Position numbers and translations under genes: made by a program. Positions 27,279 to 38,700 of a DNA stretch of 64,000 bases are shown here, piece after piece. The stretch's first letter is position 1. The number at the start of each line of letters is the position of its first letter. The notes under the pieces are model-generated. The model searched no databases. It had not been told where the DNA came from and saw only the letters and a list, made by a program, of their open reading frames with translations. The DNA comes from Alphaproteobacteria bacterium (GTDB lineage: Bacteria; Pseudomonadota; Alphaproteobacteria; UBA828): positions 186,001 to 250,000 of the forward strand of contig JAJDUK010000047.1 of the NCBI GenBank assembly GCA_022826665.1, in the 5' to 3' direction.

Positions 27279-29070
27279 AGCAAGCTCCGCTGTCGCGCGC
27301 CCGCAGGCCGTTGAGATCGCGGAGCGGCCTGAGCGGCACTTCAGCGGCCTTGGGGTCTCTGCCGGCATCGCAGTGGGACCCGCGCATGTGGTCGAGCGCG
27401 GCCTCATCGACGTGCCGGAGTACCGCATCGAGGACGAAGCGATCGAGACCGAAATCGCGCGTTTTAGCGACGCCGTCACGCTTTCCGCATCGCAGATCCG
27501 CAACCTCCAGGCCCAGGCCGAGACTCTGCCGGAGGAGGTGGCCGGTCAGCTTCGCCACCTGCTCGATGCGCACCTGCTGATGCTGACGGGCTCGCGGCTC
27601 GTGCGTGGCGTCGAGGCCCGCATCCGGGACGCCCGCATCAACGCCGAGGCGGCAGTCCAGGTGCAGCTCTCGGAAATCGCGCAGGCCTTCGCCGTGATGG
27701 AGGACCCCTACCTCGCAGGCAAGATCGACGACGTGCGCGAGGCCAGTGCACGCCTCGTGCGAAACCTGACCCGTGCCGGCTATCAGGCTTTCTCTGGCCT
27801 GCCCCCCGGTACCATCGTCATCGCCGAGGAGATCACGCCGGCCGATACCGCGCTCATGGACCCCGCGCGCATCGGCGGCTTCGCCGCAGCGCATGGCGGC
27901 GCCGAGGGGCATACCGCGATCATGGCACGCTCGCTCGGGTTGCCGGCAGTGCTCGGGGTGGCGGACCTGGCCGGCGCCGTACGCTCGGGCGACGTCGTGG
28001 CGGTGGACGGTGTGCGCGGTGGGCTCGTGGTCAACCCCGGCGAGGCGACGATCGCGCGCCTCGAGCGCCGGCGCCGCGCGCTTGAGCGGCGCGAGCGCCA
28101 GCTCGCCCGGTTACGCGAAGTCGCGGCCGTATCGTCCGATGGCGCGCGCGTGACCCTGCAATGCAACATCGAGCTGCCGAACGAGCTGCCGCAGGCACAG
28201 GAGGCGGGCGCCGAGGGCATCGGGCTCCTGCGCAGCGAGTTCCTCTACATGAACCGCGAGGAGCCGCCGAGCGAGGACGAGCAATACGTCGCGCTCAAGG
28301 AGATCGTCGCCGGCATGGAGGGGGCGCCGGTGACCGTGCGCACCCTCGACGTGGGATCGGACAAGCTCGCCTATTCGCTCGGCGAGCACATCGCGCCGAG
28401 CGTCAATCCGGCGCTCGGGCTGCGCGCCATCCGCCTTTCGCTCAAGACGCCGGCACTGCTGGAGGCACAGATCGCGGCGATCCTCCGCGCCGGTGCCCAC
28501 GGGCCCGTGCGCATCCTCGTGCCGATGATCACCTCGGTGAAGGAGATCAGACAGGTGCGGAAGGCGGTGGACAAGATGGTCCGCAAGCTGACCCGCGCGC
28601 GCGTGCCGATCACGGACACGCCGCCGCTCGGCATCATGATCGAGACGCCGGGGGCTGCGCTCGCGGCCGATGCGCTGGCCGACGCCTGCGATTTCTTCTC
28701 GCTCGGCACCAACGACCTCACCATGTACACGCTCGCGATCGACCGGGGCGACGATCAGGTCGCGCACCTGTACGACCCCCTCCATCCCGCAGTGCTCCGG
28801 CTGATCCGCTTCGCCACCGACGCAGCCCGGCGCGCCGGCATCCCGGTCAATCTCTGTGGCGAGCTCGCCGGCAACCCGCGCTTTACCGCGATGCTGCTGG
28901 GGTTCGGCCTGCGCGATCTCTCCATGGCGCCACCGAATGTGCCACGCGTGAAGCAGCGCATCCTCGCGCTCGACGCCGAAGCGGCAACGCGCCACGCGGA
29001 GGAGTTGCTGAGCCAATCCGAGGCCGGACGCATCGCGAAGCTGATCGACGCCTTTCCCGACGACTCTTGA
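27268..29070 (+). CDS. ptsI: Phosphoenolpyruvate-protein phosphotransferase (EI)
   Basis: Uses phosphoenolpyruvate to phosphorylate HPr, feeding the phosphorelay. The 600-residue protein has the N-terminal HPr-binding domain, the phosphohistidine motif GGAEGHTAIMARSLGLPA (His215), and the PEP-binding barrel with GIGLLRSEFLYM, MIETPGAALAAD and NLCGELAG. It lacks an N-terminal GAF domain, so it is EI-like rather than the PtsP/EI-Ntr form, although here it is the only EI and probably serves EIIA-Ntr. The ATG inside the HPr 3' end is used because homology starts after it. Confidence 0.95.
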   Translation: MKTEASSAVARPQAVEIAERPERHFSGLGVSAGIAVGPAHVVERGLIDVPEYRIEDEAIETEIARFSDAVTLSASQIRNLQAQAETLPEEVAGQLRHLLDAHLLMLTGSRLVRGVEARIRDARINAEAAVQVQLSEIAQAFAVMEDPYLAGKIDDVREASARLVRNLTRAGYQAFSGLPPGTIVIAEEITPADTALMDPARIGGFAAAHGGAEGHTAIMARSLGLPAVLGVADLAGAVRSGDVVAVDGVRGGLVVNPGEATIARLERRRRALERRERQLARLREVAAVSSDGARVTLQCNIELPNELPQAQEAGAEGIGLLRSEFLYMNREEPPSEDEQYVALKEIVAGMEGAPVTVRTLDVGSDKLAYSLGEHIAPSVNPALGLRAIRLSLKTPALLEAQIAAILRAGAHGPVRILVPMITSVKEIRQVRKAVDKMVRKLTRARVPITDTPPLGIMIETPGAALAADALADACDFFSLGTNDLTMYTLAIDRGDDQVAHLYDPLHPAVLRLIRFATDAARRAGIPVNLCGELAGNPRFTAMLLGFGLRDLSMAPPNVPRVKQRILALDAEAATRHAEELLSQSEAGRIAKLIDAFPDDS

Positions 29071-29110
29071 GGCCGCGATCACCGCCGGGCGGCAAGCCAG
29101 CTTGCGCCTG

Positions 29111-29139
29111 TTGTGAGGCCCCGGCGGCGGTGCTAAAAG
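29111..29139 (+). promoter_or_regulatory. Putative sigma-70 promoter of ahcY
   Basis: TTGTGA, exactly 17 bases, TAAAAG, about 50 bases before the ahcY start in the gap after ptsI. Both boxes are moderate matches with ideal spacing. Confidence 0.45.
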
Positions 29140-29159
29140 CCGCGCCGGCAGCGGCGCGG
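29140..29159 (+). repeat. Strong hairpin in the ahcY leader
   Basis: Eight-base perfect stem CCGCGCCG/CGGCGCGG with a four-base loop, placed at the predicted transcript start of ahcY. It might terminate ptsI transcription or protect the leader. I do not see the conserved core of the SAH riboswitch. Confidence 0.5.
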
Positions 29160-29188
29160 AAGCTGCTCCGGCGAGCAAGGAACCAAGA

Positions 29189-30484
<1,296 letters not shown>

Positions 30485-30530
30485 CGATAGGGCGCCGAGC
30501 GCCACAGGGAGCGAGAGCGCGACGCCGCGC

Positions 30531-31016
30531 GTGCCGCTGACCGTGCGCGTCGATGCCCTCGCTGAGACCGAGCGGCTGGTCCGGCGTCTCGCCCCGCATG
30601 CGGCCCCCGGCGACGTCATAGGGCTCTGCGGCCCGCTTGGCAGCGGCAAGACCGCCTTCGCGCGGGCCTTCATCCGCGCGCGGCTCGGCCGGCCGGTGGA
30701 GGAGGTGCCAAGCCCCACCTTCACCCTGGTGCAGCTCTACGAGCACGAAGCGGGGGCGATCTGGCACTTCGACCTCTACCGCCTGAGCGCGCCGGAGGAC
30801 GCCTACGAGCTCGGCATCGAGGATGCGTTCGCAGGCGCGATATCACTGATCGAATGGCCGGAGAAGCTGGGCGTCATGATGCCCGCCGACTGGCTTGAGG
30901 TGCGTCTCGCGCCGGGAGAGGACGAAGAGGCGCGGCTCATCACGATCACCCCTCACGGCCCGCGAGGCGAGGCGCTAGCGGCGGCGCTCGCCCGAGACCT
31001 GGAGCCCGACCCGTGA
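30531..31016 (+). CDS. tsaE: tRNA threonylcarbamoyladenosine biosynthesis ATPase TsaE
   Basis: ATPase that supports the TsaB-TsaD complex in making the t6A modification at position 37 of ANN-decoding tRNAs. The 161-residue product has Walker A CGPLGSGKTAFARA, the conserved EEVPSPTFTLVQLYE and FDLYRL, and ISLIEWPEK. The GTG start gives a normal length; no better start is seen in the 46-base gap after ahcY. Its stop overlaps the amgK start (GTGA), the standard alphaproteobacterial order tsaE-amgK-murU-addB-addA. Confidence 0.93.
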   Translation: MPLTVRVDALAETERLVRRLAPHAAPGDVIGLCGPLGSGKTAFARAFIRARLGRPVEEVPSPTFTLVQLYEHEAGAIWHFDLYRLSAPEDAYELGIEDAFAGAISLIEWPEKLGVMMPADWLEVRLAPGEDEEARLITITPHGPRGEALAAALARDLEPDP

Positions 31017-32017
31017 GCGAGCGCGAGCGGCAGCGCCGGGCCTTTGCCGCACGGGCGGGCTGGGGCGATGCCATTCACCGGCCACTCGCCGGTGACGCCT
31101 CGGCGCGGCACTACGAACGGCTCACACGGGGTGAAGCTGCGGCGGTGCTCATGGACGATCCACCGCCGGGACATTCCGTCGGTACTTTCCTACGGATTGC
31201 GCGGTTGCTGAGAGACATGGGCTACAGCGCCCCCGACATCCACGCAGTCGACGAGACCCAGGGCTTCGCCCTGCTGGAAGACTTCGGCGACGACAGCTTT
31301 TCGGCTCTGCTCGCCGGGCCGGATGCCTCCTCCCTGGAACGCACGCTCTACGAGTCAGCCACCGACTTTTTGGTCGATCTCCACCGCCAGCCGGTGCCAC
31401 CCGACCTGCCCTGCTACGACCCCGCGTGGATGTTGAGCGATGCCGCGCTCTTCCTGGAGACCGCCACCAACGATGCGGTGGAGCCTGCGATGGCGGCAGA
31501 ATTCGAAGCGGCGTGGCGCGGGCCGCTGGAAGAAGCGACATCCAGCCCTCAAGCACTTTGCTTGCGCGATTTCCACGCGGGCAACCTGATGTGGTTGCCG
31601 GCGAGAGACGATGCGGGTTGCGGCGCGAGCGGGCTCGCCCGGATCGGCCTGCTGGACTTTCAGGATGCGCGCGCGGGCCCCCCGGCCTACGACCTGGTCT
31701 CGCTGCTGCAGGACGCGCGGCGCGACCTCGGCGCCGGCCTCGAGGCGGCGATGGTTGCGCGCTACCTCGACGTGTCGCCCGACCTCGACGAAAACCTATT
31801 CCGCGCGGCCTATGCGATCCTCGGTGCGCAGCGCGCGGTGCGGATCATCGGAGTCTTCCACCGCTTGGCGCGGCGGGACGGCAAGCCCGCCTACCTCGCT
31901 CACTTGCCGCGCGTGTGGCGGCATCTCGACGCCAATCTGGCCCATCCGGCGCTCGCCCCGGTGCGAGCCTGGTTCGAGCGCTGGGTCCCTCCGCGAGCGC
32001 GGAGCCCCGCGTCGTGA
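31013..32017 (+). CDS. amgK: N-acetylmuramate/N-acetylglucosamine anomeric kinase AmgK
   Basis: Aminoglycoside-phosphotransferase-fold kinase that phosphorylates the anomeric position of N-acetylmuramic acid recovered from murein turnover. The 334-residue protein has the substrate loop PLAGDASARHYERL, the kinase catalytic motif LCLRDFHAGNLMWLP (Asp and Asn) and the metal-binding IGLLDFQDARAGPPAYDLVSL. The next gene, overlapping as GTGA, is MurU, the enzyme of the following step, which supports the assignment over a general phosphotransferase. Confidence 0.9.
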   Translation: MSERERQRRAFAARAGWGDAIHRPLAGDASARHYERLTRGEAAAVLMDDPPPGHSVGTFLRIARLLRDMGYSAPDIHAVDETQGFALLEDFGDDSFSALLAGPDASSLERTLYESATDFLVDLHRQPVPPDLPCYDPAWMLSDAALFLETATNDAVEPAMAAEFEAAWRGPLEEATSSPQALCLRDFHAGNLMWLPARDDAGCGASGLARIGLLDFQDARAGPPAYDLVSLLQDARRDLGAGLEAAMVARYLDVSPDLDENLFRAAYAILGAQRAVRIIGVFHRLARRDGKPAYLAHLPRVWRHLDANLAHPALAPVRAWFERWVPPRARSPAS

Positions 32018-32757
32018 GCGCCCGGCCAACGCGCGGGATGGTGCTCGCGGCGGGCCTGGGCACGCGCATGGGTGCGCTCAGCGATACGGTTCCCAAACCA
32101 CTGGTTCCGGTCGCAGGCAAGCCCCTCATCGCCCACGCCCTGGAGAGCCTGGAACAGGCTGGGGTGGCGGAGATCGTGGTCAACACCCACCACCTGGCGG
32201 CGCAAATCGAAGCCTTTCTCGCCACCCAAGCGGCGCGGCCCGGCGCGCCCAGTATCCATATTTCGCGCGAAGAAGAACGGCTCGAGACCGGCGGTGGCAT
32301 ACGCCAGGCACTCCGCTGGTTCGGCGACGACGCGTTCTATGTCTTGAACAGCGATGTCGTCCTGGCGGAGAACGGCGCGACGGCGTTGTCGCGCCTGGCC
32401 GAGGCGTGGGACGGTGAAGCGATGGACGCGCTCCTCCTGCTCTGCCCGGTGGCGCGCGCGCTGGGCTACGGGGGCGCGGGCGACTTCTTCCGCCACGAGG
32501 ACGGGCGGCTCAGCCGGCGCGGGGCGGCGCAGACCGCGCCCTTCGTCTTCACCGGCACGCAGCTCCTGCATCCCCGGCTCTTCGCGGACGCACTGGGGGG
32601 CGCCTACTCGCTCAACCGCCACTATGACGAGGCACTCCTCGCCGGCCGCCTGTACGGGGTGGTACATGGCGGGCACATGCTCCACGTCGGCTCGCCGGAA
32701 GGGCTTGAAGCCGCCGAGCGCTATCTCGCGGGCGACCCGGGCGGAGGAGCCGGATGA
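32014..32757 (+). CDS. murU: N-acetylmuramate alpha-1-phosphate uridylyltransferase MurU
   Basis: Nucleotidyltransferase that makes UDP-MurNAc from MurNAc-1-phosphate, bypassing the fosfomycin-sensitive MurA/MurB route in murein recycling. The 247-residue product starts with the nucleotide-binding motif RGMVLAAGLGTRMGALSD and PKPLVPVAGKPLI, and has YVLNSDVVL with the metal-binding Asp. The GTG start lies in the amgK stop; the alternative longer frame is inside amgK. Its stop overlaps the addB ATG. Confidence 0.92.
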   Translation: MSARPTRGMVLAAGLGTRMGALSDTVPKPLVPVAGKPLIAHALESLEQAGVAEIVVNTHHLAAQIEAFLATQAARPGAPSIHISREEERLETGGGIRQALRWFGDDAFYVLNSDVVLAENGATALSRLAEAWDGEAMDALLLLCPVARALGYGGAGDFFRHEDGRLSRRGAAQTAPFVFTGTQLLHPRLFADALGGAYSLNRHYDEALLAGRLYGVVHGGHMLHVGSPEGLEAAERYLAGDPGGGAG

Positions 32758-35738
32758 GCGCGGGCGCGCACACCCTCTACACGGTGCCGCCCCATGTCCC
32801 GTTCGTGGATGCGCTGGCGGAAGGCCTGCTCGCCGGCCGGGTCACGGTGTTCGACCCGGACGACCCGCTGGCGCTGAGCCGGCTCACGATCCTGCTGCCC
32901 ACGCGACGCGCCTGCCGGGCACTGCAACTCGCCTTTCTCCGCACAGCACCAGGACAGGCGCTGCTACTGCCGCGCATCCGCCCGCTCGGCGATATCGACG
33001 AGGACGAAGCGAGTATCGGCGACGAAGCGGACGAAGCGCTGCCCGACGCCGTCTCGCCGCTGGAGCGCCGGCTCATGCTTGCGCGCCTGATCCAGAGGCT
33101 CGGCGAGACACCGGGCGGGGCGGCGCTCACCGGTGCAGGCGCCGTGGACCAGTCCGCGCGGCTCGCACGCGCACTGGCAAGCCTCCTCGACGAGATTCAG
33201 ATCGCCCGCGTCGACCCGCAGGGACTCGCCTTTCTCGCACCGGAGGAATACGCGGCTCACTGGCAGCAGGTGTTGCGCTTCCTCTCCCTCATCACCGACA
33301 ACTGGCCCGCGATCCTGGCGGAGAGGGGCCTGATGGACCCGGCCGCGCGCCGCAACGCCCTGCTGGAAGCGCTCGCCGAACGGTGGGCTGAGACGCCGCC
33401 GGCGCATCCGGTGATCGCTGCCGGCTCCACAGGCAGCGTGCCGGCGACGCGCGACCTGCTGGCCGTCATCGCGCGCCTGCCGCAGGGCGCCGTTGTCCTC
33501 CCCGGTCTCGATACGGAGGCCGACGATGAGACCTGGAAGGCGATCGGTCCCACCCATCCGCAATACGCGCTGAAGGGGCTGCTCGAACGCGTCGGCGTCA
33601 CGCGCAGCGAGGTCGCGCCGTGGCCGGGCGGTGAGGCAGCGGGCACCGCCGCCACGCGTGCCCGCGCGCGGTTGATCGCCGACGCCATGCGCCCGGCAGA
33701 GACCATTACCGTCTGGCGCGCGCTGCCGCCGCTAGCACCCGACGCGCTCCGCGACGTGCACCGGATCGACTGTGCAAGCCCGCAGGAGGAAGCGGGCGTC
33801 ATAGCCATCGTCATGCGCCGCGCGCTGGAGACTCCGGGCCGCACCGCCGCGCTGGTGACGGCGGACCGCGCCCTCGCCCGCCGGGTCGCGGCGGAGCTCA
33901 GGCGCTGGAACATCGACGTGGACGATTCAGCCGGTGAGCCGCTGGGGGAGACGGCGCCTGGCGCCTTTCTACGGCTCACGGCACGCATGATTGCCGAGGG
34001 CGCTGCGCCGGTTCCGCTGCTGGCTGCGCTGAAGCACCCGCTCGCCGCTGGTGGCCAAGCGCCCGCCACATTCCGCCGTTCTGTGCGGGCGATGGAGACA
34101 GCGATCCTGCGGGGTCCCCGGCCCGCGCCCGGCTTCGACGGCCTGCGGGCGGCGCTGAAGGAGCGTGACGCGGCCATCCGCCCCTGGCTGGAAGGGCTGG
34201 AAGCCGCCGCCGCGCCCTTCGCCGCCCTCATGGCGCGGCCCGAGGCCGACGCGCGCAAACTCTTGCAAGCTCACGTCGAATTCGCGGAATGGCTCGCAGC
34301 CGCGGACGAGGAGGACGGGGCCGCACAGCTCTGGTCAGGCGAGGCCGGCGCGCAGGCGGCGCGCTTCATCGCCGGGCTCTTGGAGGCAGCGCCGTCGCTG
34401 CCGCCGGTGGCGCCTGCCCACTATCCGGCGCTGCTCGATGCCCTGATGGAGGACCACGTGGTGCGCCCGCCCTACGGCCGCCACCCGCGCCTGCAAATCT
34501 GGGGGCCGCTGGAGGCCCGCCTGCAACACGCGGACTGCATGATCCTGGGCGGGCTGAACGAGGGCGTCTGGCCGCCGCCGGCTGCGGGCGACCCGTGGAT
34601 GAGCCGCCCCATGCGTGCGGACTTCGGCCTGCCACCTCCGGAGCTTCGCATTGGGCTCTCCGCCCACGACTTCGTTCAATGCTGCGGCGCGCAGGAGGTC
34701 TATCTGACGCGGGCACGGCGCATCGAGGGCACGCCGACCATCCCGGCGCGCTGGCTCCAGCGTCTCGATGCCTTGCTGCCGAGCGGCTCCGAGGGTGCGG
34801 CGGCGCTGCGCACCATAGAGCCCACGCTACTCGCCTGGTGGGCGGCCCTGGACCGGCCGGCAGAGCCTTCCGGCCCCTGGCCTGCGCCGGCACCCGCGCC
34901 GCCTGTTACGGCGCGGCCCAGGCAACTCTCGGTCACGAAGATCGAAACCTGGATCGCCGACCCCTATTCCATTTATGCGCGGGACATTTTGCGACTCAAG
35001 GTCCTCGATCCCGTCGACGCAGACCCGAGCGCGGCGGAGCGCGGCAGCATCATCCACTGGATTCTGGACGCCTTCGTGCGGGAACACGGTGTTGTGCTGC
35101 CGGCAGACGCTGAGGAGCGGCTGCTGGCGCTCGGTCGGAAGCAGTTCGAGGCAGCGGGCGCGCGCCCCGGCGTGCTCGCCTTCTGGTGGCCGCGATTCGA
35201 GCGGATCGCCCGCTGGTTCCTCGACACCGAACGGACGCGCAGACCCGCGCTGCAGCCGCTCGCGACCGAGGTGAACGGTGTGCTCGACTTGGAGGGGCCG
35301 ACGGGTTCCTTCCGGCTCACGGCTAAGGCGGACCGCATCGACCGCTCCGAAGCGGGTGCGCTGGAGATCATCGACTACAAGACCGGCGGCATTCCGCCAA
35401 AGAAACACGTCACCGAAGGCCGGTGCCCGCAGCTCTCGCTGGAGGCAGCGATCGCCCAGGCGGGCGGCTTCGAGGGCCTGGACGCGGCCGAGGTCGCGGC
35501 CCTCGCCTACTGGAAGCTGAGCGGTGCCGAGAGCGCCGGCGAGATCGTCCAGATCGGCGGCGATGCCGACGCGCTGGCACGGGAGGCCGCTACGGGCCTG
35601 CAGGCGCTGGTCGCCCGCTTCGACGATCCGGCGACCCCGTACCGTCCCGTGCCCCGGCCGGCGCTGGCGCCTGCCTGGAGCGACTACGCCCACCTGGCCC
35701 GGCACAAGGAGTGGTCGGTGCCCGGCGGAGAGCCCTGA
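32754..35738 (+). CDS. addB: Double-strand break repair protein AddB
   Basis: Nuclease and helicase-like subunit of the AddAB complex, which resects double-strand breaks for RecA loading. The 994-residue protein has the N-terminal inactivated helicase region (LTILLPTRRACRALQLAF), the conserved LQIWGPLEARLQHADCMILG and GLNEGVWPP, and a C-terminal RecB-like nuclease with EIIDYKTGGIPPKKHVTEG. The four-cysteine Fe-S signature of Bacillus AddB is not evident, as expected for the alphaproteobacterial type. It overlaps murU upstream (ATGA) and addA downstream (TGATG). Confidence 0.94.
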   Translation: MSAGAHTLYTVPPHVPFVDALAEGLLAGRVTVFDPDDPLALSRLTILLPTRRACRALQLAFLRTAPGQALLLPRIRPLGDIDEDEASIGDEADEALPDAVSPLERRLMLARLIQRLGETPGGAALTGAGAVDQSARLARALASLLDEIQIARVDPQGLAFLAPEEYAAHWQQVLRFLSLITDNWPAILAERGLMDPAARRNALLEALAERWAETPPAHPVIAAGSTGSVPATRDLLAVIARLPQGAVVLPGLDTEADDETWKAIGPTHPQYALKGLLERVGVTRSEVAPWPGGEAAGTAATRARARLIADAMRPAETITVWRALPPLAPDALRDVHRIDCASPQEEAGVIAIVMRRALETPGRTAALVTADRALARRVAAELRRWNIDVDDSAGEPLGETAPGAFLRLTARMIAEGAAPVPLLAALKHPLAAGGQAPATFRRSVRAMETAILRGPRPAPGFDGLRAALKERDAAIRPWLEGLEAAAAPFAALMARPEADARKLLQAHVEFAEWLAAADEEDGAAQLWSGEAGAQAARFIAGLLEAAPSLPPVAPAHYPALLDALMEDHVVRPPYGRHPRLQIWGPLEARLQHADCMILGGLNEGVWPPPAAGDPWMSRPMRADFGLPPPELRIGLSAHDFVQCCGAQEVYLTRARRIEGTPTIPARWLQRLDALLPSGSEGAAALRTIEPTLLAWWAALDRPAEPSGPWPAPAPAPPVTARPRQLSVTKIETWIADPYSIYARDILRLKVLDPVDADPSAAERGSIIHWILDAFVREHGVVLPADAEERLLALGRKQFEAAGARPGVLAFWWPRFERIARWFLDTERTRRPALQPLATEVNGVLDLEGPTGSFRLTAKADRIDRSEAGALEIIDYKTGGIPPKKHVTEGRCPQLSLEAAIAQAGGFEGLDAAEVAALAYWKLSGAESAGEIVQIGGDADALAREAATGLQALVARFDDPATPYRPVPRPALAPAWSDYAHLARHKEWSVPGGEP

Positions 35739-38700
35739 TGGCGGCACACACGCCCGGAATGACGGCGGCCCAGCACAGGGCGTCGGACCCTGCGGCCTCG
35801 GTCTGGGTGGGGGCCTCGGCGGGCACCGGCAAGACCAAGGTGCTGACCGACCGCGTACTGCGCCTGCTGCTGGGCGGCACCGCGCCCGAGCGCGTCCTCT
35901 GCCTCACCTTCACCCGCGCCGCCGCCGCCGAGATGGCGCTCCGCATCACGCGCGAGCTCGCGCACTGGACCGTCGCCGACGACGAGACGCTGTCCGCAGC
36001 GCTGAGCGGACTGACCGGGGCGCAGCCGTCGCGCGTGACGCGCGACCTGGCGCGGCGCCTCTTCGCCACCGTGCTCGACGTCCCCGACGGCTTGAAAATC
36101 CAGACCATCCACGCCTTCTGCCAATCGCTGCTGCGGCGCTTCCCGCTGGAGGCCGGTGTCTCACCAAATTTCGAGATCGCCGACGAACGGATGAGCACAA
36201 CGTTGTTGGGCGCGGCGCGCGCACGGCTGCTGCACGCTGCGCGGCCTGCGGTGGACGACGCCCTTGCGGCCAATCTCGCCACCATGACGGCAGTGGTCGG
36301 CGAGGAGGGTTTCGGTGCCCTGCTGGCGGACGTGAGCGGCGCGCGGGACCGCTTCTCCTCCGTGTTGGAGCGTCATGGCGACACCAGCGGCGCCATCGCG
36401 GCGCTGCGCGTCCGACTCGGCGTGGCCGAGGGAGCGACGTCCGAAAGCGTGCTCGCGAAAGCATCGGCCGAGGGCGCCTTCGACCGGCTGGCGTTGACGA
36501 AAGCGGTGCGCGTGCTCACCGGCGGGACCGTGACGGACCAACGGCGCGCGCAGACGATCGCGGCGTGGCTTGACGCAGACCATGAGGGGCGAAAGGCATG
36601 GTTTGGCCCGTACCGCCGCGCCTTCCTTCGTGAAGACGGCAACGCGCTCCAGAGACTTATCACCAAGAAACTGGGCGATGCACACCCGGATGCGGCGGAG
36701 GCTCTCGGCCTAGAGCAGGAGAGGGTCGGCGCGGTCGTCGAGCGCTGGAACGCCGCCCGCGTGGCCGAGAGCAGCGCGGCCCTGATCGAGGTCGCGGCCC
36801 GCCACCTCGGCTACTACGGGGCCGAGAAGGCGCGCCACGCCGTGCTCGACTACGGCGATCAGATCGCGCGGAGCCGCAGCCTGCTGGCCCGCGCGGGCAT
36901 CGCCCCCTGGGTGCTCTACAAGCTCGACGGCGGCCTGGACCACCTGCTGATCGACGAGGCGCAGGACACGAGCCCGACCCAGTGGTCCGTGATCGCGGCG
37001 CTGGCGGAAGAGTTCTTCGCGGGCAAAGGCGCCCGCGCCGCGCCGCGCACCCTTTTTGCGGTCGGCGACGAGAAGCAGTCGATCTTCAGCTTCCAGGGCG
37101 CCGATGTCCGCGCGCTGGCCGACGCGCATCACAGGTTCCAAAGCCGGGCCGAGGCCGCAGAGAGGCCGTGGGAATCGCTCCCCCTGGCCGAATCCTTCCG
37201 CTCGACCGGGGCGGTGCTCGCCGTGGTCGACGCCGTGTTCGCCCGGCCCGAGGCGCGCGCGGGCGTCACTGCCGAGGCGGTGCCGATCCGCCACCAGGTG
37301 CATCGCGCAGGTGCGGCCGGCCGGGTCGAACTGTGGCCGCCCGTCATGCCGGAGAAGCGGGAACCGCCAAAGCCCTGGGCGCTGCCGGTGGAGCGCGAGG
37401 AGCCCGACGACCCGGCGGCGCGGCTTGCCACGCTTATCGCGGACCGCGTGGCCGCGTGGACGCAGGAGCCGGCGGCCGAAGGCAGCGACGGCTGGCTCGA
37501 GGCCCGCGGCCGCCCGATCCGGCCCGGTGACGTGCTGGTGCTGGTGCGCCGGCGCGGACCCTTCGTCGATCACCTGCTGCGGGCCTTCAAGGCGCGCGGC
37601 GTGCCGGTGGCGGGGATCGACCGCATGGTGCTGACCGAGCAGCTCGCGGTCATGGACCTGATCGCGCTCGGCGAATTCTGCCTGCTGCCGGGCGACGACC
37701 TGACGCTCGCCACGGTGCTCAAGAGCCCGCTGATCGGGCTCGACGAGGATGCGCTGTTCGCACTCGCCTACGAGCGCGGCGATGCGAGCCTGTGGGCGAC
37801 GCTCGCACGGTGGCGAGGCGAGCGGCCCGCGTTTGCCGAGGCGCATGTGGCACTCTCGGCGTTTCTCGCTGCGGCGGACGCTATGCCGCCCTTCGAGTTC
37901 TACAGCGAGGTGCTGGGCGCGCGCGGCGGGCGGGCGGCGCTGCTGGGCCGCCTCGGGCCGGAATCGGGGGACGCCATCGAGGAGTTCCTGGCGCTCGCGC
38001 TGGCTTACGGCCGCTCGCACCCGCCCTCGCTTCAGGGCTTCCTGCACTGGGTTCAAGACGGGCGGGCGGAGATCGCACGCGACTTCGAGCAAGGCCGCGA
38101 CGAGGTGCGGATCATGACCGTGCACGGCGCCAAGGGCCTGGAGGCGCCGGTGGTCTTTCTGCCCGACACCATGCGCAAGCCGAGGGGTCGGGACCCTTTG
38201 GTCTGGCTCGAGGAGGAGCGGGTGGACGGCGGCGCCGGCGCGGTGGAAGGCCTGCTGTTCCCCGGTCGGGCCAGCCGGGAGGACCCGCTGACCCGCGAAG
38301 CCCGCGCCCAGGCCCGCGACGCCCAGGAGGAGGAATATCGAAGGCTCCTCTACGTCGCGATGACCCGCGCGGAAGACCGGCTTTACGTCTGCGGCTGGCA
38401 AGGCCGGGACACGCCGCCCGATGATTGCTGGTACACGCTGGTGCGCTCGGGGATGAAGAGCCTGAAGGGGGTCGAGCTCTTGGCGATGCCGGGGGTCGGA
38501 GAGTCGGAGGGCGCAGGCCTCGCCTATGCCGAGCCCCAGACCGCGCCGCTCCCCCCACCGGCCGAGCCTACGCCAGAGGCTGATGCGCCCCCGCCACCGC
38601 CGCCCGCTCTGCTGACGCCGCCCGCGGCGGAGCCCCCGGCGCTTCGCCCGCTCGCGCCCTCCCGCGCCTTGCCGGAGCCTGCGCCGCACTCGCCGATCGA

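Noticed and set aside
29071..29188. SAH riboswitch before ahcY
   Set aside because: Looked for the conserved core pairing and AGG-containing loops; only one simple hairpin is visible.
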